Assembly (NCBI GenBank): GCA_963383645.1
Contig: OY726560.1
Location: forward strand, 86,405,093 to 86,469,092
From: Muscardinus avellanarius
Lineage: Eukaryota; Chordata; Mammalia; Rodentia; Gliridae
Length of the DNA: 64,000 nucleotides
Direction of reading: 5' to 3'
The stretch's first letter is position 1; each line of letters starts with the position of its first letter. The position numbers were made by a program, and so were the translations under genes. This document shows, piece by piece, positions 9,903-21,690 of this stretch. The notes below the pieces were generated by a model. The model searched no databases. It was not told where the DNA came from and saw only the letters and a program-made list of their open reading frames with translations.

Positions 9903-12461
9903 ATAATGGGCACCTTTTATTTGAAATCAGAGTTAGGATACTTTCTATAGGGTTGTTAAATATCTTGCCAAAGAGAAGTAATAAAATAATTTCCAAAGAC
10001 AGTTTGTTAGAGTCAATCCCACTATCTAAAATGGGCCTGAATTAGAGGAACCAGGTGTAGGAGAGTTTTGAGAAACACAGACTAAGAAACTGTCAGGAAG
10101 AATTGTCAGCACTATATGTGTAGAAAGCTATCCTTTCTGGCAGATCAAAGTGTATAACAGGCACTGAGAAGACCTTGTAACTGAAAAGCTAAAGAAGCCT
10201 TCACATTGGAAAAATTTAATCACATCTCTTTTCCCTGACCACACTTTACATAAATTCTTTGTTATCTAGGACAGATGCTCATCATATTCAACATGCACAT
10301 TCTGCAAAGCCCAACACTTCTCCGTGGTATGTACCATGGCTTCCCTTGTTATAGAATAAAAGAAACATAAATATCCCAAAGGGAAGTGGAGATCCCTTAT
10401 CTAATTCCACCATTTTTTCCTACCAGTCCCAATGGTAGCCACCAGTAATTCAATATTCATTCTACACCCATGTTAAGCATAAATAATAATGTATGTAGTT
10501 AATTCAGTCCCTATTCTTGGTACTAAGAATACAGCAAAGACAAAGTTTCCAATCTACTATAATTTATGGGCAAGGTTCTACATAGAAATAGCTCAGAATT
10601 ATGTAATGGTTATGATCAAAGAGCAAAATATTTTAAAATGTCAATGGTGTTAGTCAATGATACATGTATTGGTTCCAGTGACTTATGGTAACCATTAAAT
10701 AGCACAGACAATATATCACTATAACCAAGGTACAAGTGAGAGGAAAGACATCAGCTTTACTCGTGTTACCTACACTTGCTCTGAGGCTGAGATGCTTTAT
10801 TCTACTACAGAAAAATTATTGGTACTAGAGCAATCACAAATTGTAGATTTTCCCCTTGTTTGTAACGTCATGTTTCATGATAACTTAGTAGATGGTGATG
10901 TAAGTTCAATGAACTGCATGTGTTAACTAGCAAAGATATAGTTTTATCTTGGATCCCATGAATACATCTTATTATATATGAGTGGATTTTATGTTCCTTT
11001 ATTTTCCACATCACATAGAACAAAGGATTGTAGAATTTGTATAGTAATTTTCTAGATAGGCTGATGGTATTCTAATTATCATGAGACTTAAAAATGAGCA
11101 CTACCATGTTGTTCTTCACCAAAGAATATGGCAAAGCAAAATTAAAACAGCTACAGAATAAAATTCTACTTGGTCAAACTGGCCACAATTCAGAACTATA
11201 TGAAATATTTTCCTTAAAATACAATTTAATCTTTCCACAGGAAAAGATATATTTATTTTATTTAATTAAAAGAGACACTGTAAATTACTGCTAGTAACAC
11301 ACAACATGCAATTTTTTGGTGGAAGCTGAAACATGAATTGCCCACTTTAGGGTAAGAATAAAATTTTAAGCATATCAACTTATAAAATGACACAAATAAT
11401 CTCATATTTCAATATCATTTTATTGTACACCTCAAAACCATTCTGTTTCTCTCATGCTTAATTTTCTTGGTGACTTTAAATAACACATTTCATAAGTCTG
11501 GACATGAAACTGATCCCTTGAAATAGTCAATGCTTTCAGTCTACAGATCTCAGAGAATTTAGTTGTCATAAAATTATCAATTTAATTCATTTTGTCACCT
11601 AATGTGAGCAAAGCAGAGTGCCGAGGTTGTCAGTAAGTAAAAAGCAGTAAGGGAGGACTGTTTCTATTCCAATAAACAGGACAAAAAGCACACAGAAGGG
11701 TGAATTTCTTGAGTTTATGGAAAAAGTTTTACATTACTTTTTCTATAAGAAAAACAAGCCAATTACACTAAGAAATAAATGGCACACTATTTTAAGATAC
11801 AGGCAAAAGAATCCAAATGCGTATTCCTTATACCATGCTATATTTACACTGTAACAACTCTACTCATATTTTGAGCTACAGCTTTCTTTTCCTTGATGTC
11901 CACTCAGATTTGAGAATTTCTTGACATATAAGGAACTTATATAATATTGGTATTATGGGGAGGGGGTGTAGCAACAATCCATTGTTGTTGAGAAGAATCT
12001 TCCTACCTTCCCTTAGTAGAAATTATCTTGACTTTTCCAGAGTCCTCATCACTCCCTATTGCCCCCAAATAGTAAAAATGTATAGTTTGCCATTAAATAT
12101 CATGGAGATTTAAAAATATTGAAAATATGTTTTGTTACTTAGTTTATATTTATCTTTTTTCCTAAACAAATGCAAAATACAGTAAAGAAAACATTGTATT
12201 TAGGAAATCTGACAAATCTAGGTGTGCACAAATATTCTTTTGAGAAACCCAAGTCATTACTCTTCAAATAGAAACCATGTTTATTTAAAGCTAGTATTTA
12301 TTCATCCATTAATATCATTCTGTTTTGTCCTAATGAACTTTGTCACTCCTCTAGATACTAGAAAAACAACAACAGCAACAAATAGCTAAGCATAAAGTAT
12401 ACTCTATTATTTTCCTAAAGAGATTCATAGTTCTTTTTATTTTCTAACTGTACCCAGGCTG
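9903..12461. other. Unassigned AT-rich sequence, about 2.5 kb
   Basis: The longest stretch near the left end without an assignable repeat. Open frames are short (the longest of note is 66 codons at 11,094-11,294) with no recognisable protein features. No splice-flanked conserved exon is apparent by eye. It may be ancestral intergenic or intronic DNA. Confidence 0.5.
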
Positions 12462-13085
12462 ATGTTGCAGGAATGGAGAAAGAGAGCACCAACAGAACTT
12501 GGAATTCAGTTTATTTAACCATGGAAAAAAACAGACTAGACAACAGACTAGCCAGGCTAGGGACACAGTCCAGGCACTCAGTTCAGAACTGCGATCCAGA
12601 GTTGAATGAGTTGAATTTATAAGTTTTTTTTTTTTTGTGTGTGTGTGGTACTGGGGTTCCTGGAAGCCCTTCTACCTCCGGACTACACTCCCAGAACTAT
12701 TTTTCATATTTTTCTTTGGAAACAGGGTCTCTTAAGCCAGCATGGCTGCCTTCCTTCAAACCTGCGCAATCCTCCTGTCTCCACCTCCCAAGCACGGGGA
12801 TTACAAGCCTGCACCACCACACACAGTGATATAAGGGGTTCTTAAAGGTGAAAGCCAAGCACAGGTGGCTGAGGGCAGGGGGGAGGCCCATTGATACCGT
12901 CTGACAAGAGAAGTGAGGCTGGTGTTCAGGATATTGACTATAGAGTAAGCAGGATGTTGGTCTACACTTGCTACGTTTACCATAGGGTAGGCAGGATGTT
13001 ATTCTATGCTTGCAATCTATGCTTACTACATTTCAGGTAGGCAGGATGTTGCTTTAGCTCCCTGAAAAACTCAGGAGGAGCACTA
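12462..13085 (-). mobile_element. Possible LTR fragment, split by a SINE
   Basis: On the minus strand the left part could be the end of an LTR: it would finish ...CCTGCAACA, with an AATAAA signal inside 'ggttaaataaactg' (plus strand about 12,510-12,520). The right part has three spaced copies of 'gtaggcaggatgtt' (12,945, 12,987, 13,037). I could not find matching TG/CA ends with a TSD, so the boundaries are tentative and it could be another repeat class. Confidence 0.3.
12619..12828 (-). mobile_element. B1-dID-like SINE, short subfamily, with (GT)n tail
   Basis: T-run and (GT)n on the left, 'ggtactggggttcctggaag', 'gggtctcttaagccagcatg' and 'gattacaagcctgcaccacc'. It lies inside the LTR-like patch at 12,462-13,085. 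Confidence 0.95.
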
Positions 13086-13708
13086 AACAATTTTGGCTTG
13101 GCTCTTGTTAGGGCTGTACACTAATAAAACTAAATGTATTCAATACCCTAGTAAAAGTTTTGATTATAAGTATCCAACAGTATATAAAGTACAAAACAGA
13201 TTTGTAGATTTCTAATATATTAATATAAAGTGATGACTTCCTGCAGGTGAAGAAAAGAAGACTGTTGTTTAAGTCTAGTGATAAATAAATAAATACAGAC
13301 ATAGAGATAATACATATTATATTGTACCATCAATCCAGCCAAAATGTACAAAAAAATTTTCAAAATAACTCTGGAGGGTGATAATGGCTGGACTATTGCA
13401 TGCCTCAAAGGCTATGGGAGAGCCGATCAAACTTACTGTGTAGTAGTCTGTGCATATGATGGTTTGTAGCAAGAAGGTTTTTCCCCAAAAGGAAAAAGTA
13501 TAAAATAAGTTTAGATTAAGAACTACAAAACTATAGGGTGCCCATAAAAAGTGACTCACTCCTCACTGTGATAGTATCCAATTTTTAATATCCAGTTTTT
13601 AAAATAAGTACTGAGTCATGATATTATAAGGCAGGAAACATGCCTCTCTCATTATGAAGTCTGAACTGGTGCTATCATTTACTGAACATTTAAAAAGAGG
13701 CAATGAGC
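13086..13708. other. Unassigned sequence
   Basis: AT-rich. Short open frames on the minus strand only (13,108-13,559) with no recognisable domains. No repeat assigned. Confidence 0.5.
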
Positions 13709-13715
13709 GAGAGGC

Positions 13716-13922
13716 TTTTTTTTTTTTTTAATGTACTGGGGATTGAACCCAGGGTATTCTACCTCTGAGCTACACCACAACCCTTTTTACTTTTTGTTTT
13801 AAAACAGGATCTCACTAGGTTGAGAACCTAACTACATTGCTGAAGCTGTTCTCAAACGTGTGATCCTCCTGTCTCAGACTCCCAAATAATGGGATAGCAG
13901 GCCTACACCACCACGCTTGACT
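13716..13922 (-). mobile_element. B1-dID-like SINE, older subfamily
   Basis: 'tactggggattgaaccc', 'tctgagctacaccaca', 'aaaacaggatctcactaggt' and 'ctacaccaccacgcttgact'. The flanks share GAGGCTTTT on both sides (left near 13,710, right near 13,923), a probable TSD. The ID-like half is less degraded than in the short subfamily, and the copy is more diverged. Confidence 0.9.
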
Positions 13923-15020
13923 GAGGCTTTTAACCAGATTTGAGAATTGAAGAGCTACACATTCAGCCTGTCTCAACACTCAGAAAGCCATTCTTTATCA
14001 AACATCAATATGAAGGGAGGTAACACAGGACGCAACATATACAGTCAAACTACCTCTCTGCATTTTTAGAAATCACTTAATCCTTCAAGCCATTTGCACT
14101 CGAAGACTCAGTCTATCCTGCTTAAATAATCAGTAGTACAGGTTTGAAGCAAAAGAACCTTGGCAAGACCCTAATATTTCAAAATTACTAGCAACTACTT
14201 CTAGGGGCAAGACATGTTACTGAGCCATGACCAATTTACAATTGTGAGAGAAAACAAGTGTGGCCAGCCATCTTAAAAAAAATGCCCCAGTGACTGCTTC
14301 TTAATAAAGACTAAAATTACATACAGCTTTATGATACAACACATCCCACTGCTGTCCTCTGAAAGTCCCCTGATTTCACTCATTAGAAGGGGATTAAAAA
14401 GACTTACAAAGAGCACCTTACAACAGCATTCACCTTCCTATGAAATACTCGGCATCTTAAATGTTATGTTCATTTCTTTTTCTTTTAGGAAGCTAGACAC
14501 TGGCTTCAGTGTTTGTTGGACTGATAGGAAATAATCCATTCAAAACTAATCTAGAAAATGTTTTTGGCAGAAATGCAAGTATCCAAGTTAAAAATAGGAG
14601 GGTCGGTTTGTTGCTTTGTGGTCTTTTCAAAATTCAAATAGCTTTTGTTTGCCTTCTGTATAAGCCTAAGTCTCCACTCCTGAGTGAGGACAGGCAGAGG
14701 CTCCGCAGACTGAGCAGTCTGTCGATGAGCACTTCCCCAAAACGGCCTTTATAGATGATCCCACAACAGATTTTCTGTCCCTTCCAGTATTTAATAACAA
14801 CAACAACAAAAAAAAAAAAAACACTGGTGTTCTATTAGAGCCAAAAGCCCTCTCTGTATCTGATCCATCATCTGACTGGTTCAAGAAGACTGGACTGGGG
14901 AGGCACTCAAGGTGGTACTATGAGCATCAGAATTGGAACTTTAAATTCCTTCTGCAGCTTATAGAATTGGTTGCTTTTCATCCTGTTTCCAGAGAGAGTT
15001 TCCACTTTCTTTGGTTTTAA
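13923..15020. other. Unassigned sequence with two modest open frames
   Basis: Plus-strand open frames at 14,331-14,534 (67 aa) and 14,509-14,754 (81 aa) overlap in different frames. A polypyrimidine tract ending TTTTAG/G lies at 14,475-14,489 and could be a chance acceptor-like site. I recognise no protein family. An A-run at 14,808-14,821 is preceded by CAA repeats. No good case for a gene. Confidence 0.4.
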
Positions 15021-15022
15021 TG

Positions 15023-15024
15023 TA

Positions 15025-15055
<31 letters not shown>
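15023..15055 (+). repeat. (ATT)n microsatellite
   Basis: About ten ATT units at the tail end of the minus-strand SINE that follows, consistent with growth from its A-rich tail. Confidence 0.95.
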
Positions 15056-15057
<2 letters not shown>

Positions 15058-15223
15058 TTTTGGAGGTACTGGGGTTCCTGGAAACCCTATTACCTCCAGG
15101 CTACACTCCCTGACCTATTTTATATTTTTATTTGGAAACAGGGTCTCTTAAGCCAGTGAGGCTGGCTTCGAGCAAGCACGATCCTCCTGTCTCCGCCTCC
15201 CGAGCGCGGGAATTATAAGCGTC
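15056..15223 (-). mobile_element. B1-dID-like SINE, short subfamily
   Basis: 'ggtactggggttcctggaaa', 'gggtctcttaagccagtgag', 'ctccgcctcccgagcgcggg', ending just after 'attataagcg'. The last bases of the B1 5' end are missing. CpGs in the B1 half are still intact, suggesting a young copy. Confidence 0.95.
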
Positions 15224-15399
15224 AATGTATTCTTTAGATTAGGTCCTGCCCTTGTATCTACCACATGATTCCAGTGTTTTAAATTTTTTTTGCTTGTTTT
15301 TTTTGTTTTTGTTTTTTATTTTATTTTATGTTTTTTTATCTTGATGGCAACTTCTTCCATCTTTTCACAAGCAGAACACAGGCATTGCAGATGTCTCCT

Positions 15400-16035
15400 G
15401 AACAAATCTCAGACAACCCAATCAGCTTTGGAAGTCTTTTTCAAAATGTTTACTGTCAGTGAAACAAGAACTGGACGACAGAGCTCTGCAAGTGCAGCAG
15501 ACCTCTATACTTCAGTGCATCTTTGGCTTGTGGAAACCAAACAACTTTTCTTCTGGGCAATAGTCTTCCCACAGTGGTCAACCCACAAGCAACCAGGTCC
15601 CCAGGGTGCTGAGTGCATTCCAGGCCCCTGCACTTCCTCCTCCTCAGCTGCCTTATCTGGAAAGCTCCTCTCCTGTGATTCTGCAGTTGCTACTGCCGGC
15701 CAGCAAGGTGTGGATTCTGCTTTCAGAGATTCATCGCTCTTGAAGGCTATATCTGCCCACCACACCCTGATCTTATTTATTATACTTTTCCTGGCCATTT
15801 CCCCATAACCCACCTTGCTCTGTGCCCTTCTTTCCTTGTTTTTCACAAAGGATTCCAAGTAAAGTCAAATCACTTCTTTGAAATCAATTTTTAAGACCTA
15901 TCCATTTCTCTTGGTTTTCTTCCATGCATATATGAGGCATGCATTTTAATAAACTTCTGCTTGTTTTTCTTTTGTTAATGTCTCTTTTGCTACCAGTTCC
16001 TGTCCCAATAAGAAATGAAAAAGGGTACAGAAAAA
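15400..16035 (+). mobile_element. Possible ERV LTR 3' portion, or reverse-strand retrocopy
   Basis: The right part reads like an LTR R/U5: AATAAA at 15,948-15,953, then 'cttctgcttgtttttctttt', 'gttaatgtctcttttg' and 'gaaatgaaaaagggtacag', a pattern common in class I ERV LTR ends. Alternatively, read on the minus strand, 15,505-15,858 is an open 117-codon frame (MESFVKNKERRAQSK...) followed downstream by an A-rich end (T-rich at 15,284-15,333 on plus), as in a retrocopy. I recognise no protein. Neither reading is established. Confidence 0.3.
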
Positions 16036-17101
16036 AACATTTTTTGTCTACATGATATAGTTTTGGTAAGAGCAAATTATAAAATGTTTTAAATTTAATT
16101 ACAAGTTTTAAAGGATCGACAGGAGGAAGGAGGTGGGAGGATAATTGGAAAAAAAAAATATGGGCTAAGAACAGAAAATCATTTCATATTATGACATGTA
16201 TCAGGACCCCTGGGTGCCATTTGTTTGTAATCCTACTAAATCAGAAACACATATTGCTTCCTATGGACTGTCCTCATATTCATCCCAAACAGTCCTAGTT
16301 TTGCACAATCCTTCCTCTCTTAACTACAGCCAATGCAGGTTCAGTAGAAACACCTTATACTTTCCTTCCCCAATTTTTCATCACAAAAATTTGCTACTTT
16401 GGTGTTCATATTTCCAACTGGTACCCAACTCTGTGGCTGGTAGTTTTGAAACTTGTTCTAGGACCTGGTCTTCTCTTTTTGTGTTAATACAGAGTTCTGT
16501 AGTGAAGGCTTATTGTCTTACATTAACTCAAGACCTTGTGTCAGAAGTTGTACAGTGACAATACCTGGCAACAGCTATAGTGTTTTACAAGAAAATACAA
16601 AAGATAGTTAATAGCAAAACCACACTTTGTTTGCAAGGTAGTTCAGAATGAAGAAACATATTTTAATATACTATTAAAATGTACCTTGGATAACCGTTTA
16701 GTCTCTACAAAAGCCTATGAATTAGTCAGCACAATCAAATATAAAATATAAAAATATATTTTTAAAATATAAAATAAAGTTAATAAAAATAAGTTCTATT
16801 TCTTTTTAAAACTCGTTATTCAACCTTTAAAAATATTTATAATTTACCTAACCCTAACTTAGGGCTTTATGTCTTTTTAATTGGGGATTACAATAATATT
16901 TATAAAAAAATAGCCTTCTGAACAGAATTTTAAATGGGTTTGATTTTGAACCACATTTGGGCCATCCTAATGGGTCAAGGCAATAGAGAGCCTTATCCCA
17001 GGAAAAGGTGGAATTTTGACAAATCTTAAAGTGTTTTACATTTGAAGCTAATATTTGCCCCATTTCCAAATATTCTATTTAAAAGCAAAAAAATAAAAAT
17101 A
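16036..17101. other. Unassigned AT-rich sequence
   Basis: Contains an open frame of 120 codons at 16,196-16,558 (plus), without a recognisable motif, signal peptide or coding-like composition; probably chance. The rest is AT-rich with no repeat that I can name. Confidence 0.45.
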
Positions 17102-17319
17102 AAAAATAAAACCACTTCAGGGATACCAGGTAGATGAACCAGCACCCAGGATCAGCACTTCGCCCAGAGAGGACTCAGCAGCAAGACTACACGCTCCAAC
17201 TGCCTGGGCTTATCCACACAGATCCCCAATGATAGGCCCCTCCTGGAAGAAACCAGACTTTCCCCCAAAAAAACAACTCTTTTCCCAGAAATTATTCTTA
17301 ATAAATTGTTTCATGTGAA

Positions 17320-17353
<34 letters not shown>
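17102..17353 (+). pseudogene. Retrocopy-like fragment with poly-A tail
   Basis: A segment of more ordinary base composition ends in AATAAA (in 'cttaataaattgtttc', about 17,298), a short spacer and a run of about 30 A's (17,324-17,353). That is the layout of a reverse-transcribed mRNA 3' end. One plus frame from 17,112 is open for about 70 codons, but the parent gene is not recognised and this may be 3'UTR. No clear TSD was found; the left edge is A-rich and uncertain. Confidence 0.45.
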
Positions 17354-17354
<1 letters not shown>

Positions 17355-17834
17355 AGCTGTGAATATCAAAAGTTTTGATTAGGGAAATGAAAGACATAAA
17401 GACTGTATTATTTATGGTCATCTTTTATTCAAATTTGTGTTCTGTAGCTTTTCCATTTCTGACCTTAACATGGATAGTTGGGTCCTTCAGACTTTATTTT
17501 CTAGAATTTCAGCTATGTCTTATAAATGATTTAGATGAAAAAGGAAGTGCTGCAAGTATTTTTCAATTCACAAATTTCTTAAAGATGAGGGAAATAAGAC
17601 TATGTATGCTATTATGTTTTTGACATATAAGTTCTGATATATAATTTGTGGGTATATTTATGAATAATTAATTTTACTAAAAAAATGAAATACTTTTTTT
17701 TATTTGCTCAGGAGCAGGGCATGAGAAGAAATATGTATATGAGACTCAGAGTACAAATTCTTTTAGTAATGAATATTAAGAGTAAAAGCTTTATCAATCA
17801 AAAAAATAAAAATAAAAAAATAAAAGCAAAAGAA
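17354..17834. other. Unassigned AT-rich sequence
   Basis: Open frame of 82 codons at 17,375-17,623 (plus), hydrophobic in part, without recognisable homology; I treat it as chance. The first half of the next SINE's TSD is at 17,822-17,834. Confidence 0.45.
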
Positions 17835-18020
17835 GCCAGGCTGGTAGTACACGCTTGTAATCCCCGTGCTTGGGAGGCTGAGACAGGAGAATTATGCAGG
17901 TTCAAAGCCAGTCGCACTGGCTTAAGAGACCCTGTTCCAAATAAAAAGTATAAAATAGGTCTGGGAGTGTAGCCTGGTGGTAGAAGGGTTTCCAGGAACC
18001 CCAGTACCACCAAAAAAAAA
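17835..18020 (+). mobile_element. B1-dID-like SINE, short subfamily
   Basis: 'gccaggctggtagtacacgc', 'gggaggctgagacaggag', 'ctggcttaagagaccctgtt', ID-like half and A tail. An exact 13-bp TSD AAAAGCAAAAGAA lies at 17,822-17,834 and 18,021-18,033. Confidence 0.95.
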
Positions 18021-18033
18021 AAAAGCAAAAGAA

Positions 18034-19241
18034 AACAAAGTTTTCATATATTGTTTTCTAAATCCATTTGCAGATCAATTAACATAATAGAATCACATCT
18101 GAAACCTGAATCCAATAAAAAAAAGCTGGGACAGCTATTAGTTTCCATTTTTATGGGAAAAGTAACAAAATATTTTCATGTTGCACATTGTTAACCTTTG
18201 AATTAATCAGGCTCTTTCTATTGTCTTTTCAAAAATACATTTTATTTTCACTCCAGTGCAAAGAATAACATGATTCTGCATATATATAAATTGTTGAAAA
18301 CAGGTTTCTTTAATCTGTTTAAAAAACATTAAATGGCATAAATAAATCTCCATATAGTTTTACTATTTAGATATGTCTGAGAAGAATATTGCTTCTAACA
18401 AGTTTAGTACAGTACCCTCCTAAGCCTTCCATCTTAAACAGCTTGGAGAACACAAATATATTTCGCATACAAAGAGACCAGTCATTATGAGCATCCGAGT
18501 TATAGAAGTGCCTTACACATATATGAACTTTTACATTTAAGAGAAATTTTAGAATTCTTAGCTCAGTAAGACAAATATAATATTGTGGCTTTGCCTTTAA
18601 CAAGCCTACACAAATTAATAGTATCAACAGTCAAAAAATTCCAGGCCTTCATAAGCTTAGAAAAGTGTGCTAGTAACCAGAAATAAATTATCACATAATA
18701 TTCAGTATATTATACAAAAACAAAGTGCTTTGTATTATATAATAAAAAGTACTTAGATATCTGACATGGATTACCCCTACGTATTTTATTTTATAAACTC
18801 TTGTATAGCATTTAGACAAAGTTAAGACACATAGCATATTTAGCCCTCAGATGTATCCATATCTCTAGGTATATATTAGTTACCTAAAATAATATTTATT
18901 TAACCAAAATTGTAAAATGGTCAGTTAAGACTTTAAAAACAACAGATGCTTAAACTCTAATTCTTTTAAAACTTAGTTTACTTAAGTATTGAAAACCCAA
19001 CATAAGAAATTATCTTGATTAAACAAAATCTTTGCTAAGTCAGTTCTTTGAAAACAGTTATTAAGAAGAGATTGATATTTTAGGAAATCCTTATTATTTT
19101 AAACAAGGAACTTGGTTCTGAGTTTATATTAGTACATTAAATTTTTTTCTTAGAAAACTCTTACATAACTTTTTAAAATTATAGCCAACTAAATTAAACC
19201 TAGAAAGTCCCTATGATTTATCTTCTGCAGTCCTCCCTCCT
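18034..19241. other. Unassigned AT-rich sequence
   Basis: About 1.2 kb, strongly AT-rich, with many stops in all frames. No repeat or gene that I can identify. Confidence 0.5.
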
Positions 19242-19262
19242 GCAGTTTCTTTACACATTCTA

Positions 19263-19464
19263 TTTATTTTAATTTGTGTGTGTGTGTGTGGTACTGGGGT
19301 TCCTGGAAGCCCTTCTACCTCCGGGCTACACTCCCAGACCTATTTTATATTATTTTTATTTGGAAACAGGGTGTCTTAAACCAGCGAGGCTGGCTCTGAA
19401 CCAGCGTAATCCTCCTGTCTCCACCTCCCAAGCGCAGGGATTACAAGTGTGCCCACCACGCCCA
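19263..19464 (-). mobile_element. B1-dID-like SINE, short subfamily, with (GT)n tail
   Basis: (GT)n replaces the A-tail on the left; 'ggtactggggttcctggaag', 'aaccagcgaggctggc' and 'gcccaccacgcc'. A 21-bp TSD with one mismatch (GCAGTTTCTTTACACATTCT... versus GCAGTTTCCTTACACATTCT...) lies at 19,242-19,262 and 19,465-19,485. Confidence 0.95.
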
Positions 19465-19502
19465 GCAGTTTCCTTACACATTCTACACCTTGTTCACATC
19501 CT

Positions 19503-19516
19503 TATTTTATTTCATT

Positions 19517-19547
<31 letters not shown>

Positions 19548-19553
19548 TTCATT
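19503..19553 (+). repeat. (TTTA)n microsatellite
   Basis: About nine to twelve TTTA units just right of the SINE's TSD. Confidence 0.9.
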
Positions 19554-20212
19554 TATTGCTCTTCTTAGATGTTAGGGCAAACATCTTACTTCAACTATAC
19601 AAAATCCTTTTCATCCAGAAACACTCTCACAAACTTATATTCATTACCACTTTACATTTCTTTTTCCTACTTGATGATTTTTTTGTCTTTTGTCTTTCTT
19701 AAGTCATATAATTATAAATCATCATTGTAATGTTTCTAAATTTAAAGAAATTATTCCTTTTTTAACAAAAATACTTCATGCTTTTTACAGTATTTTAAAT
19801 CAAAACAGTTTATTGTTTTAGTATTCTTGGCATATTTAATTATATATTAATTAAAATTTTAACTCTTAGTACCTTGCTTTTTATATACAACCCAGAAACA
19901 AAATAATCCTAAACTCTTTGGGGGGCATACTAGAAATTCATAAAATCATATTTACTAATTATATTATTATAGACTTTATTAATAGACCCATATATAAATT
20001 CTTATAAAATTTAAAAGCCCAGGAATATTTCAATTCATATATAGCAATTGATGATTCAGTATTTCACCTTCAATATTTAAATGACTTGGGCGTTTTACAA
20101 GTAGATTTATAAATGTTTATCTCACTTATATGGAACATCATTTGCCCATTTTAATGGCTATTTTTAGGTTACCCAGGGAAAGCAATATCAGACGAACATA
20201 GTAACATACTTT
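19554..20212. other. Unassigned AT-rich sequence
   Basis: No open frame of interest and no repeat recognised. Confidence 0.5.
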
Positions 20213-20460
20213 TTAAAATTTTTATTGGTGCCTTGTAGTGCTACATCTTAATGGGGTACAAGATGGTAGAGACATACATGCACACATCACTCGTTTAACC
20301 CTTCCCCAGTTCCCATCCCATCCCTTCCCCCTCTCTCTTTCTTATGTTTGGCATGTGATTCACTTGATATGTTAATAAATGTATTCATATACATTAGGGA
20401 TTTTCCCTCTTCTTTCTCAATCCCCCTCAGTTAGGTCATCTTATGGAGTTGTGTGCCTGC
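20213..20460 (-). mobile_element. L1 3'UTR fragment, first of three in a row
   Basis: Minus-strand L1 3' end: 'tttttattggtgccttgtag', 'acatcttaatggggtacaag', 'gacatacatgcacaca' and 'cccttccccagttccc'. It corresponds to the reversed end of the L1 at 800-1,040. Confidence 0.85.
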
Positions 20461-20477
20461 CAAATTTGTGTGTTTTT

Positions 20478-20830
20478 TTAAGTTATTTTATTGGTGCATT
20501 GTAGTCATACATCTTAATGTGATAAAAGACTTGTGGAGACATACATGCACACATCACCAATTAGCCCTTGCTTACCTGATGCCCATCCCCTCCCCTCCCC
20601 ATCACTCCTTTCCATGTTTGGCTTAGTGATTGACTTTGATATGTTTAAGTAAGTTATGTTCTTTAGAGAGTTTCCCTCTTCCCCCCTCCCATCCTCTCAG
20701 TTAGGACTCCTTGTTTGCTCCTCTATAGGGTCTCCTTCTTCACTGAGAGTTCCTTCTGTTGCCCATTTCTCCCTAGCTTTTGCACATTGTATGGTTTTTG
20801 TCACACTTTTCATTATATCACAAATATTTT
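20478..20830 (-). mobile_element. L1 3'UTR fragment, second of three
   Basis: Restarts the same 3' terminus ('ttattttattggtgcattgt', 'gagacatacatgcacaca') and runs farther into the L1 3'UTR ('cacattgtatggtttttgtc'). A separate insertion from its neighbours because the terminal block is repeated. Confidence 0.85.
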
Positions 20831-21037
20831 CTTGGTTTCTTGACCCAAGTACATAGAAAAACAAATAGGAAGATGTTTCCACACAAAGAAAAGTTCATTT
20901 GACTTATTTGGTTTGATTAGTAACACATTGTCTCTGAAATTCTTAAATAACAAAGTGTGGATTTGAAATGCATTTTACAAAAGGTTAGTTACATCTTGTA
21001 TGAAATATACAGTTTTTTTTTATCTTGAGACTTAAAG

Positions 21038-21690
21038 GTTTTTTAAATTTTTGGTGCATTGTAGTGATGCATCCTGATAAAGTTCAGGGTGATAGAGGCA
21101 TACATGCACACAGCACTTATTCAGCCCTCCCCCAGTTTCCACCCTATTCTTTCCCCTTCCATCCTTCCTGTGCTCAGCATGGTGGTTGATTTTGATAAGT
21201 TTGCATATGTACATCACGTCTATTGATGGACATGTTTCCCTCTTGCCCCCTACTGTCTCACTCAGGTCACCATCTTTACCTATCTAAGGTTTCTCCTTGG
21301 ACTGGAGTCCCTCTTATGTCCTGTGTTCTCTATAGCTTCCACATATTAGGGAGAACATCCGACTTTTCACTTTTTGTGACTGACTAATCTTACTTAGCAT
21401 AATGTTCCCCATTTCCTGCAAATGGCATCATTTTGTTCTTTATGGCTGAGTAGAATTCCATTGTGTGCATATCCCATAGTTTTGTCATCCACTCATGAAC
21501 ATCTTGATGGACATCTTGGCTGTTTCCATAGTTTAGCAATTATGAATTTTGCCACTATAGACATAGATATAAATGCATTACTCTGGTAGTTTAGTCATAT
21601 GAAAGGTTCATTCTCACTCTTCTAAGAATTCTCCATGCTGTTTTTTTAAAGTGGCTGTACTAATTTACAATCTAATTTAAAATCCCTTGA
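21038..21690 (-). mobile_element. L1 3' end, third of three, reaching ORF2
   Basis: Starts again at the terminus ('tttttggtgcattgtagtga') and extends the farthest: 'cttagcataatgttccccat', 'gctgagtagaattccattgt' and 'tccatgctgtttttttaaag' are reversed ORF2 C-terminal and 3'UTR phrases. It ends near 21,690. Confidence 0.85.

Noticed and set aside
14475..14760. Acceptor-like TTTTAG/G followed by an open frame (possible exon)
   Set aside because: No donor in the right place, no recognisable protein and two frames open at once; not enough to call an exon.
15290..15808. 172-codon plus-strand open frame
   Set aside because: It starts in a T-run (poly-Phe/Leu N-terminus) and has no recognisable motif; more likely a by-product of the LTR or retrocopy at this place.
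16196..16558. 120-codon plus-strand open frame
   Set aside because: No family resemblance, no splice or promoter context, coding-unlike composition; a frame of this length is expected by chance in 64 kb.
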